Assembly: GCF_002234675.1 (NCBI RefSeq)
Contig: NC_019879.2
Span: 12,528,464-12,592,463, forward strand
Length of the DNA: 64,000 nucleotides
Direction of reading: 5' to 3'
From: Oryzias latipes
Lineage: Eukaryota; Chordata; Actinopteri; Beloniformes; Adrianichthyidae
Shown: positions 36,501 to 51,500 of the stretch, piece after piece
How positions within the stretch are numbered: the first letter of the stretch is position 1
Layout: each line of letters opens with the position of its first letter
Program-made: the position numbers and the translations under genes
Notes under the pieces: model-generated
What the model saw: the letters and a program-made list of their open reading frames with translations, nothing else
Told to the model about the DNA's origin: nothing
Database searches by the model: none

Positions 36501-39500
36501 ACTTACCCTTACATGTTGCTAAAGCTTTCACTATGACGTGTCACTCGCAGCATGCCCGTAGGAAAAATGTGTATGAACATTTTCGCTCTATGGGTTCACC
36601 GAGTGGTCTACAATTTTAAAATTTCGTGCAGGTCACCAATGCTCCCCATACTGGTTTGTACATTTTTCTTCCACAGACAGCCCGGATCCATCCGTAAAGG
36701 TAGTTGTGACTAAGCCAAAAGCTGTAATGATGCAGCTTTTTCTTGGAAAAACTGAAAGCTTACCGTAGTTGTAGTTGTTCCTCAGGTACGTTTTCAGACT
36801 CATTTTGACCGTCTTACATTTGCAGCCTAAAACAAAACAAACAATCCAAAAAACAGAAATGTTTATTCAATGAAACAGATCTGTTTCTGAGTATATTCCT
36901 TTGTTCAGTATGAAAGGGATTGTCACATTGAAAGTCTACATATGTTTAGGTCAGTTAAAAAGCTGATAAGGACCTAATGAGTATTAAAGCCAAATAAACG
37001 ACAAATAGTTTGATGTTTGTGCTTCGTTAAATGGGTAATCCCTTTTCCCAGTGCATGTTCCACCATGGAGAAAGAGTAGTCTGATGTGGGAGAGGGGGAG
37101 GGCACAGCCGGGCAGAACTGATAAGTGGAAGGATGAACCACAGTTAAACTCACCTGCATTTGGTCCTCTGCAGTGGAAACTGTTGGAGTCCATTGGAGAG
37201 TCTGGACTGGATTCTGTGGAGGGAGAAAAAAACCCAGAATAATTTGTAACGCTGGTTTGCTGGTTACAGATATTTCAATTATCTTGAAGAGAATAGTGAT
37301 TAGTTCCCTTTACTTCTTCATGACCAAAACTGCATTGCTTAATAGTTGGTTTATCTCTGTGTGACAAAGCCCTGGATTTGTCTCAAACGGCACCACACAA
37401 AAACTGGAAGTTTAGAAACAGCAGGTGTTTTGGTCAGTTGTTGGCTTTTCTTTTTATTTCTTTAAAAGGTCTCGTGCAGCATTATGCATAAAATATTTTT
37501 GCAATTCAGTTTGATTAATGCTGTCATCTGTTAAATAAATATGTGTTTGTAAAAGTCCATATCACTAAATTCCACCTTCTACCAAATAGAGATGAACTCT
37601 GCTGCTACAATCAGAAAAACTCCTGTGGTCTTCTTTGACATTCAACCAAACTCTGTGACGCCATTTTTCCAAAGTAAGAAACATTCCCTGGTGCTCTAAT
37701 AATCAGTCCTACCTGCCCATATATCCATCATGACATATCTATCATACATAATGATAGATACAGTCATCCAAATGTCCTAATTTATCAGATAATCCCACCT
37801 ACTGTGTATAAACGAATAAACAGTCATGTTATGTTGGGTCACAAACACAGCAGGGTAGGAAAGATTCACGGGGGGGATAGGACAGATTCGGGGTGGGGGG
37901 TGGGGTCCACAGTTTCACGAGTTATAGTATGTTGTCCACCCGGTGGTGTCGGGTGCAGGTGGAGAGTGAAAGAAATGTGTGCAGCTGTTAGTACAGAGCT
38001 GTATGGAGAAGTGGCATCAGTGTTAAAATGAAATCATCCAGAAGATCTGCAGCAGATCCGTTCCTGTCCGCGCAATGAATGTTTCAAAATCTGTGGGGTC
38101 TTTTGAACTGGACACCATGAGCGGAATATGGATCTATGCTGGAACTGAACCGCTCAGCCAAGGTTGAATTCAAATTCCGTGCAGCACTTACGGTGTTCGG
38201 TTCAAAAGACCTTACTGATTTTGAAGTGTTCACTGCGCAGACCGAGAGATACAGATCTGTCACTGAGTTATGGCGCAGTGTGAAAACAATGACTCTCAGA
38301 AGCTAAGTAGTGAGCTAGCCTCAAAGTTCAGAGCTAAGTTAACAAGTGTAGCATTGCATTAGTTGCATATAGCATATGATTTAATATAACCTAAAGATAC
38401 AAATACGGCAAAAAAAATACTATAGTAACCACTAGATAGAAGAGATGGCACAAATTTATGGGCCGTCCGCCAAAACAGAAAATTATGACGTAATTTTAGA
38501 TTGTGCTTGCGCTTTGAGTGCTTGTAGGAATATTTAATTGGTAGGAAGGATCTATAGAACACTGGCAAAAAATATCTGCTAATGGGATAAAATGAGCAGA
38601 AGAGTCCAGTTGGGCCCAAATCTATTCTTAACTTTAATTTATTTCTGCTAAGTGTTGCATGTCAAAATGCTAAAAAAAATAAAGAAAACAATTCCTGGAA
38701 ACTGCTGTCAGCCAAGGAAAGATGAAGGAGAAAAGGACTAAGTCTCACCTGGATTACATCTGGTCAGGTCAGTGTTGTAGGGATCTGCAGAGACACAGAC
38801 AAGGACAGCTGTCACACATGGAAGGACAACAAGTCTGCTCTTTTATTGACAGAGTTCAAAAAGAATGGGACATGTAATGTGTGAAACAAAAGACAGTAAC
38901 GATGTATCTATAAAAAGCTAAGTTCATGCAGAGAGTTGATTGTACGGGTAACAGGTATATGGGGTTGCATGTGTAAAAACTATCCCTACATGGAGCTAAA
39001 ACGAGATAAAAAACATCAAAACATGTTAAGTCCAATTCAGCCCAATTTCAGTTCAAATTCAGACCAAACTGTTGTATTTCAGCATTAGTGGGAAAAAAAG
39101 TGAAGATGAGGAATCAAATAATTGTAAAAAGTTGGTTTTCAGAACAATTTCTTCCCTGAGCGTGCAGAATCGCCCTTTACATCGAAAACTTTAATAATAA
39201 TGATGGGTTGGATTTTTCTGCACTTTTCCAGATGCTTGAGGTGCTTACAAAGTGTCCATTATTACTTCATACTTGGTGATGGTAAGCTACTAAAGTAGCC
39301 ACAGCTGCACTGGGGCAGACAGACAGAGGTGTGGCTGCCAGTACACGCATCACCGGGACATTCACACGCATTCACACACCAGTGAAGCCACACTGGAGGC
39401 AGGGCGGGTGAAGTGTCTCGCCCAATGACATTACGACAGTTCACTGGGGGGAAATCGAACCACAGATCGATCGATTATTGGCCGACCTGCTCAACCACCT

Positions 39501-42500
39501 GAGCCACTGCCAATGTGTCTAAAGAACTTGGTAGATTTTATTTCTAAGTAGAAATATTTAAAGGTTTTGAAAAAGCAAAGTAAATGTAGTGCCAGAAAAA
39601 AGGTTTATTGATGCGAAATTATTGGCCAACTTACTGAGTAAAGTTTAACCCGCAATTACCTTGAAGATGTAACTTCAAAAAATAGTTTAGACACTATAGA
39701 TGTGAAAAAACAAACTCAAAACTGAAATTTGGGGTTTTCTTATTTTAAGATCCATACTTGTCCTGCAGAAACTAGAAGTTCTCAGAAAATAAGAATTTTA
39801 GCTGAAGTACATTTTATTTTATGACACTTGCTGAAGTCACGGGAATTAAAGTTGTTGTGTTTTTTGCATTTAAGAGTATTTTACTTTTTTTGGCAGTGTA
39901 ATCAGAGGGCAATTGTCACAACCAGAGTCATTATAAGCCATCTGACTTGACTGGTTGGCATCAAACAAAGTTCAGCGAGCAGAGTGAGAAAAGAGGTCTA
40001 GAGCACCACAACATGACACCAAAAGGCTATACCAACACAGTATAATTAAAAGTCTGGCTCAGATTTTCAAGAAAAATGAATATACATCTTTAAAATATGG
40101 TAGTTTGTTCTTCATAGTGAGAGGAGAATATGTCTTTTATTCTATGGAAGCGATTCTGTAGCATAAATAAAAAGCAAAGTCAAAACCAGAAATGCTTTTT
40201 CATTTTCAAAATGAAGCTGCATTTTTTGACTCAAAAATAAAATGAAAAAGCAATCCACCAAAATGCTTTTTCTTTTCCTTCCTCAACACAGCTTATTCTG
40301 TCACTTAATTAAAATGATAATGAAAATGGTATTTGACATTTCATTTTCAAGACGTTCTCTGGTAAATGTGTAGCATAATTCATTTAGAAATGTTTAATTT
40401 GACGTTTAAAATAGATTAATAGAAATGCTTTTTAATTTTCAAAATGAAGCTGCATTTTTTGACTCAAAATTTAAAAGAAAAAGCAATATACCAAAGTGCT
40501 TTATCATTTTATACTTCAACACAGCTTTTTCTGTCACTTAATTAAAATGACAAAGAAAATGGTATTTGACATTTCATTTTAAAAAAGGTCCACGGTAAAT
40601 GTGTAGCAAAATTCATTTAGAAATTTCTAATTTGACAATTAAAATGGATTAACAGAAATGCTTTTTAATTTTCAAAATGTAACTGCATCAAATGAATCAA
40701 AATTCAAATGAAAAAGCAATATTTCAAAATGCTTTTTCATTTTATACTTAAAACCGCTTATTCTGTGTCATTATTAAAACGAAAATGCAAAGAGGGGACA
40801 TCCACCCTGGGAAACTTGTAGCAATATTCATTTCTTAAAAGCATTAGCAGAGGGGAGGCGGGGCGATGACGTCACTGCTTTCTCCGTGTGTACTATCTTC
40901 ATAATGTGCTTTTATTACTGTCATGATTATTATTAAGGGCCTGCTCTGCTCGATCATATGTTTTTAAATCCGTGCGGTCAGACGACGCTGAAGAAGTTGG
41001 GTTACGATTCACAGCTTCTGATTCGCGAGGGAGATAAAGGAACATTCTGCTGCATTTCTCGCATTAAGATCCAGGTATCCAGGTTTGAGCAGTCCAGGTC
41101 CAGCGGTTTGTGAACAGGACCCGGTTTTAGGTGATCTCAATGCGAACACAGACACACCAGGTCTCTCAGCGACAGCGGCCGTACACACGGAGAAAGCAGT
41201 GACGTCATCGCCCCGCCTCCCCTCTGCTAATGCTTTTAAGAAATGAATATTGCTACAAGTTTCCCAGGGTGGATGTTAAAATGCAAATGCAATCCCCTCT
41301 TTGCATTTTCGTTTTAATAATGACACAGAATAAGCGGTTTTAAGTATAAAATGAAAAAGCATTTTGAAATATTGCTTTTTCATTTGAATTTTGATTCATT
41401 TGATGCAGTTACATTTTGAAAATTAAAAAGCATTTCTGTTAATCCATTTTAATTGTCAAATTAGAAATTTCTAAATGAATTTTGCTACACATTTACCGTG
41501 GACCTTTTTTAAAATGAAATGTCAAATACCATTTTCTTTGTCATTTTAATTAAGTGACAGAAAAAGCTGTGTTGAAGTATAAAATGATAAAGCACTTTGG
41601 TATATTGCTTTTTCTTTTAAATTTTGAGTCAAAAAATGCAGCTTCATTTTGAAAATTAAAAAGCATTTCTATTAATCTATTTTAAACGTCAAATTAAACA
41701 TTTCTAAATGAATTATGCTACACATTTACCAGAAAACGTCTTGAAAATGAAATGTCAAATACCATTTTCATTATCATTTTAATTAAGTGACAGAATAAGC
41801 TGTGTTGAGGAAGGAAAAGAAAAAGCATTTTGGTGGATTGCTTTTTCATTTTATTTTTGAGTCAAAAAATGCAGTTTCATTTTGAAAATGAAAAAGCATT
41901 TCTGGTTTTGACTTTGCTTTTTATTAATGCTACAGAATTGCTTCCATATTATTCTCTTATTTCAGCAAAATGTAGGAAACCTGGTGCATCAATTCTTTTG
42001 ATGACATGTTTATTTTCAGAACTGTGACTTTCTGTGTCGTGGATCACTTTTTAAAAGATGGCTTGGGATAGATTGATGAAAAGAAATGACAGTAGATCAC
42101 ACGTGTTTGGAGAAAAAATGAAAGCTAGAACTAAAAACAAAGATAAAAATGCAGACAACAGAGAAACCATCCATCCCATTTCAGGGACATTAAAAAAAGT
42201 ATTTTAAAGGGGTTCAGGTTTGCTGGGATGAGGAAACCTTTACACTGCTATATGTGTGCTTTGTGATATCAGTTTTAACTAGGATATTTCTCAGGTTTTG
42301 TAGAAGACTGTAAAATATACAAATCTGCATTGTTGTATTTAGTTTAGCTTCTTTTATTTTGCTTTTATTTGCGCAGATCGCTTTACGTTTTGTTTTTTGT
42401 TCCATGTAAGTTCATTTTGTATGAATAAGTAAAATGTCAATAAAATATGAGAAATAAAAAGGGGCACTTTAAAATCAAAAAAGGAAATTTGAATATTTTT

Positions 42501-45500
42501 GCCATCTTCAGAAAATTTCAAGATGTCCTACTTTACTCAGAGGGAGCTAAAATAAAACATGCTTCAGACGAGTGCCACTGAACAGTTTCGTTCAGATTCA
42601 CAGGTTTTTCCACTGTTGCGGATTTGGTGAATTAACCTTCATATGAGAACTGGACTAAGTGACTCCTCCCCCTGTGCCATTCCAAACAGGAAGCACTCGT
42701 TGACTTCTACAGAGAAATGAACCAATGTTTTCAGTCATTTTACTGGTCAGAATAACCCTTCTTGCTCTGATACCTTTAAATTAACATGTTCTTGATCATC
42801 CCCATTTTTTTCACATTTTTTCTGTAGAGCAAGTTATTCAAGTTTGAAACTGACCAATCAGGTTTAATCTCATGTTGAACATTCAAAAACATTTGACAGA
42901 TTTCGTGTAGCCCACTTTCAAGTGGTAGGGGTGTGGACTTCCAACAAGCTCGCTCCTGATTGGCAAAAGTAGTTGCCATAGAAACATTGAAGTAAACCAT
43001 TTTTAGTGGGTGACGTCACACTCAGTCCAGTCCTCATTTACAGCTAAGAGATGGGTGCCTTTTGTGAAAAAATACATTAAAAGCTATTTTGGATTTTCTT
43101 TCAAAAAACAAAAACAAAAAACCTTTTGAACAACATTAAGGTCAAAGTCTCTCAAGAAACAGAATCAACTTCAGTCCATTTTGACCGGAAACTCAGCATA
43201 TCAGAAAAGATAGAAGAAAAAAAAACACTAAAGGAAAAACTCCCAAACTATTGGAATTGAGCCCAGACAGCTCAGGGATGCGTGGGTGTGCCAATAGGAA
43301 GGTCAACGAGGGTTTAGATGAAGAGTTTTTTTTTTGTTTTTTTCAGGACCTTGTCCTGTTTGGAGAAGCAAAGGACAGTGAAGGTTTTATTGGGTGTAAA
43401 ACGAGTGGGCCGCTTGCATCAAGGCGCTCTTTGAGAAAGTCAGTGGGAGTGAAATCAGAAGGGAAATGACTCACGCTATCTGTTCGTGAGGGAACGGCAA
43501 CAGTGTAAGGGAGCAGGAACTGCCGAACACACAGACAGGGCTCAACTTGGCAGGGTAGACGGAGCACAGAGGATCATGTGGGAACGGCCTGGAAACATAT
43601 TTTAATGTTCCTTTCAAAGATTTTTGTGTGGTTATAAGTTAATGTTTTATTCAACACTTGCTTCAGCAGTTCTTAATTCTGTAAAGGCATCTGAGATACA
43701 CATACCTAAGTTTTTTTGGCATGACAGCTCTCATGGCTTTAGCATGCTTTCACTGGGGATCCTCAACCACCAGAACTGACTTGAAAAAATAACAAATTTT
43801 TCTGGCTGACACTGGAATCAAACCTTCATCCAGTCAGGCTGGGAGCCAAAACTCTCCTTCTCAGAGCATGCTCAGGGTTCCTGAGTTTGCCCTTCAAAGA
43901 ACAGATGATGAAAGATGAAAGGTTTTTTGGATGTTTTTAAATCAGCACGTCAGGGAAAAAGTGTGACTGGTAGCAATTTAAAAGGTCATTGACACAGTTT
44001 GTTTCAAATTATTTAAGCATTTTCTGTTTATGAACCAATTTCTTATTCTGTGAATGCATGCCATAGCAGTTGGATTTTATTTAATCATGCTGATATCATC
44101 CTGGCCTAACTTTTAATATGGAACTTGTTCCAAACGTGTTGCATTTTCTCCAAAGTCCACCAGAGACAGGTTTCAAAAAGGGTTCACGACCTTCTGATTA
44201 GTATAGTGATTTTACATCTAAAACAAATTCATTTACAGTTTTGCATCGAATATATTTTACTGTTTTAACCGAATTTTGTTTCCATCAAACTTTGGGTAGC
44301 AGGGGCTAATCTAATTGGAACTTAAACCTTTGCATTGTATTCTTTGTATTCTTTACTTTGTCCCTCCTGATGGTCTTTTTTTAGCACATTGTTGGGCAGA
44401 GTAAATTCTGGTCAGTAAATTTGAGCGACTGGATTGCTCAGTTGGTTATTCCCAGGTTCATGGGAAACCAGGGTTTCATTCCCAGGGGGCGTGATGAGCT
44501 TCATCCTTCGGGTCCTTGGGCAAGACCCTTCAAGTTACTGCCTAACTATTTAGCCACAAAGGGACCCAAATCTGGGCCCCTCCTGTGCTGATAAAATACA
44601 GGGTTGTGTCAGGAAGGGCATCTGGAACCCTCTGTGTGAATCAGTTAAAGCTGAATTTGCTGTTGCAACCCCTAAAAGGATATGCTGAAAGGTGAATATC
44701 ATTTTTTTTTTATTTGAGAGCACAGTTTAACAATATCATGTTTAGATATTATTGTGAGGGCTGCACAATGGTGCAGTGGTTAGTGACATGTAGTAAGCCT
44801 ACCCCCATTCCCCTCACCTGAAGAGCTCTCTGTTTACACACTCTCCTGCTAGTTTACAGCCCCTCACAACCCCAACCTAACATTGCTTATACAACAAAAA
44901 TGGCAATTTTTGTTTTTTTTTGCCGTATTTGGCAATTTACAGTTTTGAGCCAGATGCCAGCTCACACAGATTTCCAGTTTGAGTTATTCACTTTGCTCTC
45001 ATTTGCAGCTGCTTGCTTTAAATTCCTCGAAAAATGATAATGTAATAGGTCAGCTGGGTCTGCCAAAAGTCAAACTAAAATCAAGCAGAAAGATCTAATT
45101 TCAGAGAACAAAGAGAGAGAGCGTTGGGATGGACAAACTGTGTAAGTAAGAGTCCAATTCAGGAGAAACACCAACAGAGCACATCTGAACACAATACTTG
45201 AGCCCACTATTGTCAAAGTGTGGTCTTAATTAGAGACAAGGACCTCATCTTATAAACGTGCCTTTTCCATTTTAGTGTTTTGCATGATTTAACACCTTCT
45301 TTCTGTATAAAACCATATAAATGTAATCAAATACCAACTTTGCAGTAGCCATATAGAGCGCTTTAAACGACTTCCCTGATAATGATGTTTCTGTGCTCCT
45401 CGTGGTCCTTAGGAATAAACGAAATAAGCAGAAAGTTGATGAGCTGAAGAAGCTGGCATTACTGAGCAATAAAAAAAGAAAAATTAAGTTACTATTCTGA

Positions 45501-48500
45501 AACTACGATAAACTCAAGCCATGTTTAGGTCTGGATATGCTTCAGCTTTGTCCAAGAGTTTATAGAATCTAAGAGGGTATTCAGACTGGACACATTTGGT
45601 TTTCTCAAAGTGAACCAGAATTCGTTTCCCTTGATAATACAGAACAAATTTTCAGTCTGAATACACCCAAGTGGATCCTGGTCCGGGACCAGAAACCGCT
45701 CTTTGACTCATCTTTGGAGATGGTCTCGGTTCATTTCCAATAGGACTGAGCTTCAGTTCGCTCTGAGATTCCTCAGTCTGAACACAATCCATGCTGGAAG
45801 CGAAACAAATGGTCCAAAACGTCCACTGTGGCCAGTAGTCACATGATCTAAACACAGTCAGAATGCAGCAACAGATGAGCTGCGGACAAATGTAAAGCAA
45901 TGATTGTCATTTTATCAAAGAAGAATAAAGGGTCCAACTCCTTATTTGTTAGAACATTTATTTGAATACAGCTGAAAACGCTTCTTACATGCTTTTCTGT
46001 CTCTCATTATGCTGGATGTGCCTGGCGCTGCTGTGACATCATCCTAAAATCTACCTTGTAGTTTCCTTAACAGAATCACAACCACAAGACCCAGCAACTC
46101 ATTGAAATGTGGTTGAATGAATGCAGGCTTGTTAAAACAGCTTTTAAGATGATGCACATTGCTTCTTACTGTTTTTCTAACAATCTATATGTCATAAACA
46201 CTTATCAGCGTACCTTCATACCCGACGTCTCCTCATCACTGTAGTTTCTAGCATTCTCTGAGTTAAAGTACAAACGGGACATCTCCTTGCCAGTAACCGC
46301 CTTGCAGCATGGCTCGCCGTACCAAAGTAATAAGTAAAAAGTGTTGTTCCCGACATTCAAAACTGATAATCCAAAAATAACGTTTTTAATAAGTTTACTA
46401 TCCTGAAAATGATTTTACTATATTGATCAGCACGTTTGTCTTTAGCTTGTTGTTTTGCCCCGCCCTCGTAATTCCTGGCCAATGACTGAAGACATCTTTA
46501 GTCACGTGGTTTTGTTTTCAAGCTTTGGTCCATAACAGAATGGTCCGCTTAATGCCAGTCTGAATACAGACCAAACACAAGCTTCAAGACTCAAAGCATT
46601 TTTCAAGTCTGAATAAACCGTTAGTGTTTTGTTTTTGTTCGTTCACAACTGAGATTTCTATGTTTGCTCAACTCGTTTTAACAATGTAAATCAACAGCAA
46701 CAAACCAAATCCGCTTCTGGCTTAAAATCCTTTTAGCTTTTAACAAACAGCCGATAGTTTACTAAACCTTCTCAGCTCTAAACCATCTGACAGCTGACAA
46801 TATGATGAATGAATGGAATGAATGGATAGGAGCTCCAGTCTCACACTCAGATCCTGTTTGTGCTCTTTTCCTGAAAGAGGATTTGGAGATTTCTTTTATG
46901 TTAATGTGTTAAACTACATTTAAAATTACATTATGGCAAAACACGTGCAAAGCTGCAGAGCAACATAAAATGGATTTCCTGCTACTGAAATATAACATTT
47001 TAGTGTCTTTATCTCGCTTACTCTCATTACCGGCGATCATAAAGGGACCTCCAAGATGCTTTCTTCTTCATATTTATCAGGTTTTCTACAAAACTCATGC
47101 AGAGTCTTTTCAGCCTTAAATATTACTAGAGTTTTCAGTTTATTTAAGTAAGCGTGCATACTGTCACTTCACTCTTTTATGGAACCATAAGGACAGTTTG
47201 TGTTGCCCTTTAAAAGACTAGTGCAGGGCTCTGCAACACTTAAAGAGCCATTCGGGTCAATTTCCTGCAGACAACAACCCAGTAGGAGCCACAAAGTCTT
47301 TTTTCACTATTTAGAAGCACAATACACTACTTTGTATTTATGTTATTTTTATTGCCTAATAAATATGATACATATAAATCAAATGATGTTTTTTTTAAGA
47401 GATGGAGAAAAATAGCTTTTTTTCAAAATATTAAATAGTTTTTAACTTTTGACAAAGGTTCACATACTTTGTTTTAAAAATGTGTCACAGAGGTAATACA
47501 ATGTCAGCAGAGATTGGAATTATAAATAATTTACTGTTTGTGGTGCATCTCAGCCAGAGATTTGTAAAACTAAAATGAAATCAAAGCTAATTAAACGACC
47601 TTTATTGTATTTTTCAAAAGAAAAGTGCACTTAAAATCCTTGAATTTGTTCAAAAATAGAAAATCTGGTGTGCCTTATCAGACCAGACTGTGTTTACTGA
47701 CCTCCGATTGATTTTCTGTGGTACATGACAGCCAAATTGTTTTTCTTCGACTTATGATACGTACTGTCATTTACCTGTTTGTGAGTTAGTTGAATACAGT
47801 TTGAATTAAAAAAAAAAAAGAAAAAGAATACAGTTTGATTAAGTTCACTTTAATTCTTTTTTATTTACTTTACTACTTATTAACTTTTTACTTTACAGGT
47901 AATTTTTGGGCAAAAGCTAAAAGTTTTCCATATTTAAAAATTCTAACCTTTTGCTTTTAGTTTAACCAGAGGAAAATAATTATTTTAGAAAATAATATTA
48001 AAAACATGCTTTATAGGTTAATTGGTTACTCCACATTGTCGCTAACCTGTGTGAATGTGAGCGTGTATGGGTATGTGACTTGTGGCCCTGCAACAGACTG
48101 GCGATCTGTCCAGGGTGTACACTGCCTTCGCTGAAAAGAGGGTCCGGCAGCCCCGTGACCCCGAAAGGGACAAAACGGATTTAGAAAATGAATGAATGGA
48201 TAGCTGGTTACGTGCAGGACTGGCACCTGCAATGAGTTTTTATCCATGGGTCTTGGGCAAGACCCTTCGTGCTACTGCCTACTGCCTATGTAGCAGCAGG
48301 ATTGTGTCTGAAAGGGCATCCGGCGTAAAAATCTCTAACCAGGTGGTTTGGCAGAGATTTCCATTTAACCAGAGAGCCAGAATGTAAGAGAAGAAGAGCC
48401 ACATGAAGAAACACACAACCTTTGAAAATTTTCAAATGATAATCTTAAATCATTTAAATAATTGTCAAGGTCTGAGAGATAATGTTGAAACAAAATCAAG

Positions 48501-51500
48501 TTCACCATCTAAGTAAATGAAAGATAGTCTTAATTGTGTCAGAAGCCTGATTTTGTAAATAGGAGTATCTGTCAAGGATGCTGCTCTGGAGTGTGTAAAT
48601 ATTAGATCTGTAAGGATATATTCTATGCACAAAACAGTTCTGGTAAAAGCATCACAGGATTATTTCCTAAAGAAACTTCTAAACACTCCAGTAGCTTTTG
48701 CTACTGTATCTCCCCGGCTTTGCTTATTCTTTAGTGCGTGTGTTGGTAAGTAAAACGAGGCAGTGACTCTAATCAGGAATTCTGCAAACCATTAAGCAAG
48801 TTTAAAATCCATCTCCTCCACTAGCTCTGACAAGATAAAGACAACTTTGAATTTGTTCAACACTTAAACTTAGAGCAAACAGTGAACGTAAAACAGGAAA
48901 TAAGACTCTTTTGAAAATCTGCTACATGATGACAACAACTACAGGAACGGGACGACTACCTGGTCCTTCCGCTTTGACGATGGCTTCAGGTGAGATACAG
49001 ACGCCACGGTCGTACAGCGGCAGCTCGCTGCAGTCCAGGCTGTCGGGCCAGCTGTGGTTGTAGCGCTTCATCACCGGCTCACAGCCGTACTTGGCCCGTT
49101 CACACACCGCCTTGCATGGCTTGATGGGCTCGTGCTGGAAATCAATGGTGCAGATGGGGGCGTACATGGCACACAGGAAGAAGAGTAGATCAGGACTGCA
49201 GCCGGTTCCTGGACAGGCGACATAACACAGACACGCTTCAGATTTTTCTGTGTAAAAACTGATAACATTCAGCAACACTTGATCATTCCAGCAGCTCAAG
49301 GAAACCCACTGAGCTCTAAAAAATAAACCCCTGAAAACTGCAGGATATTTTCAGCTATATCTATTAAAAATGGTCAATTTGTCTCAGACTTTCTCTTGGT
49401 TATGTTAAAAAAAAACTTATAAAATAACCCAAATGACAGTGAAAAAGGACCAACCAAACATTTAAAAAAATATCTTATTACACAGAGGATACGCTGGGTG
49501 CGCCACAAGCTTCCTGCTCCGCTCTATTCTGATGCATCCACTTTTAGACAAATAGATCCATGGACGTATTTGTTTTCCTCATCTGAGCTGGTATCTGGAT
49601 CCAAACTGCACGGCTGAATAGCTCTAATATCGATCACCATTTTTGTTGTAAGCTAGCGGGAGAGAGTGTAAACAGGTGGATGATGGGGATGGGGGTAGGC
49701 TTTCTCCCTGCCAAAAGTCCCACCCACAACTCAAAGGTGAATTTCTAATCAACTCCAGTCTCTCTGCAGAAACCCGTTCCTAAAAAACAACACGGGTTTT
49801 TTGGTTTTGGCTAAGAATTAAAAGACAACTGGAAATGCTTTTACCATAGATCAAATGATTATTAGAGTGGCTCTTTAAATTAAAAAAACTTTAAATTTTT
49901 AAAAACTTTTTCTGCTATGGAACCATCTTGGATGATTGAGCCGTCATCGATTTCATGATTTGATTGTGTTCATGGTACATCGCTTGTCCTGGGAGAGGAT
50001 CCCTCCTTCATGTGGACATCCCTGAAGTTTTTCATTATTTTCCCGCTTGGAATCCATTTTTAAAGGAGTTTTTCCTTACCAAGAAGGAGGGTCTAACAGC
50101 AGGGATGCCCAGTTTAGCCTGTTTAGTTTAGCAATTACCTATTGAATTTTATGACCTCCTTTTTTTTCCTATTGAATTGTATGACTTAAGTTCATGTTCT
50201 TATACAATTACTAATTTGAAGTGGTCATTGAGACTACTATTGTTGTAATATTGGACTATATACTGTAAATAAAACTGAATTGAATCTCAGCTCTCTCCTT
50301 TTATGTCCATGGATTTGGTGTTATTGACACAACATGTTTAAAAGAGCAGTTTTCAACTTTAAATCAGCTCATATCCCAGCTGGTGCTCTGTGGGTTTTCT
50401 GACAGCTATCATTGTTGCAAAAGCCTTTGTCTGAAAGAAGTTGCCAAAGAAAATCTTGTCTACGAAAAACAATAAAGGTCAGGAAAACACATCACAGCAT
50501 ACCCATGCTATTAAATGAATTACCATGTAGTCACAGTATTTTCCACTGAATTGAAGTGGGTTGTGAAGTGCACTCAGAGCGTAAAACCTGTACTTTAGGA
50601 GGTGGAATGCAAGGAGACCATTTTCCAGCAGCATTAAACTCTCACATCTGTTCAACAAAGTAAAGGATGCTTGTTCAGTCTCAGCTCAGTTCATCTGAAC
50701 TTGAGTTGTTATTTTTTTCTCAGCAGGACTCACTCCTCTTACATCAGTGAGGGAACGCCGTGTTCAGGAACCTCTGGCTGACCACACATTAGATGTGCAT
50801 CTGAATGGATAATGTAGATGCCATACGACCGTCTCTTTCACAGTGGATGACACGAGACAGAGGTCAACGGTGGTCAGAAGAAGCAACCAATGTTCTTATA
50901 GTTGAGGAGGCTTTGAGGTTTGGCTGTACTGCTTCTCAGTGAAATATTGAACTTGTGAACTGAAACCTGGTTTTGGCCTGCAGGTCTTTCATTAAGACAT
51001 TTTTCTGGTCAAAGTCTGCAGCTTTCTCACTTTGTCCCTCAGCTGAGCTTTGAGTCCTACCAATCCTTCAACGTCTGGATCAGGAATCGTCATTGAACTT
51101 TAAAAGACAAACGTGGCACGCTTACTCATGGTTTTACAGTTCAGAATTAATGTTAAATTCATGGGAACTAAAATATGGCAGAGGAACAGTCTGTTGTTTG
51201 AAGATTTTGGTTGCTTGAGAAGGTACTTTATGAAGGTAAAAAACTTAAAAGAAAGAAGTCTAAATGACAAAGTAAAGTGAAGCCGATTTCAATTAGCTGG
51301 TTAAAAAGCCTCATCTGGCTGTGAGCTGGATCCCTTTCTCCAACGTCTGTCTAAACTCCAGTAGATGTCGCAGGTGTCGCCCAAAGGTCAAAAGCCCAGC
51401 ATGATCAATGTTAGGAAGTACTGCAATGGATGAAATTACACCCGTACTTACATATTTTGACATATTACACAAATGTTTTACCTTGCTTGAAGACCCAAAG

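Noticed and set aside
44425..44700. tRNA gene
   Set aside because: The A- and B-box-like motifs belong to a SINE head; no cloverleaf or anticodon arm is evident and the SINE tail follows directly.
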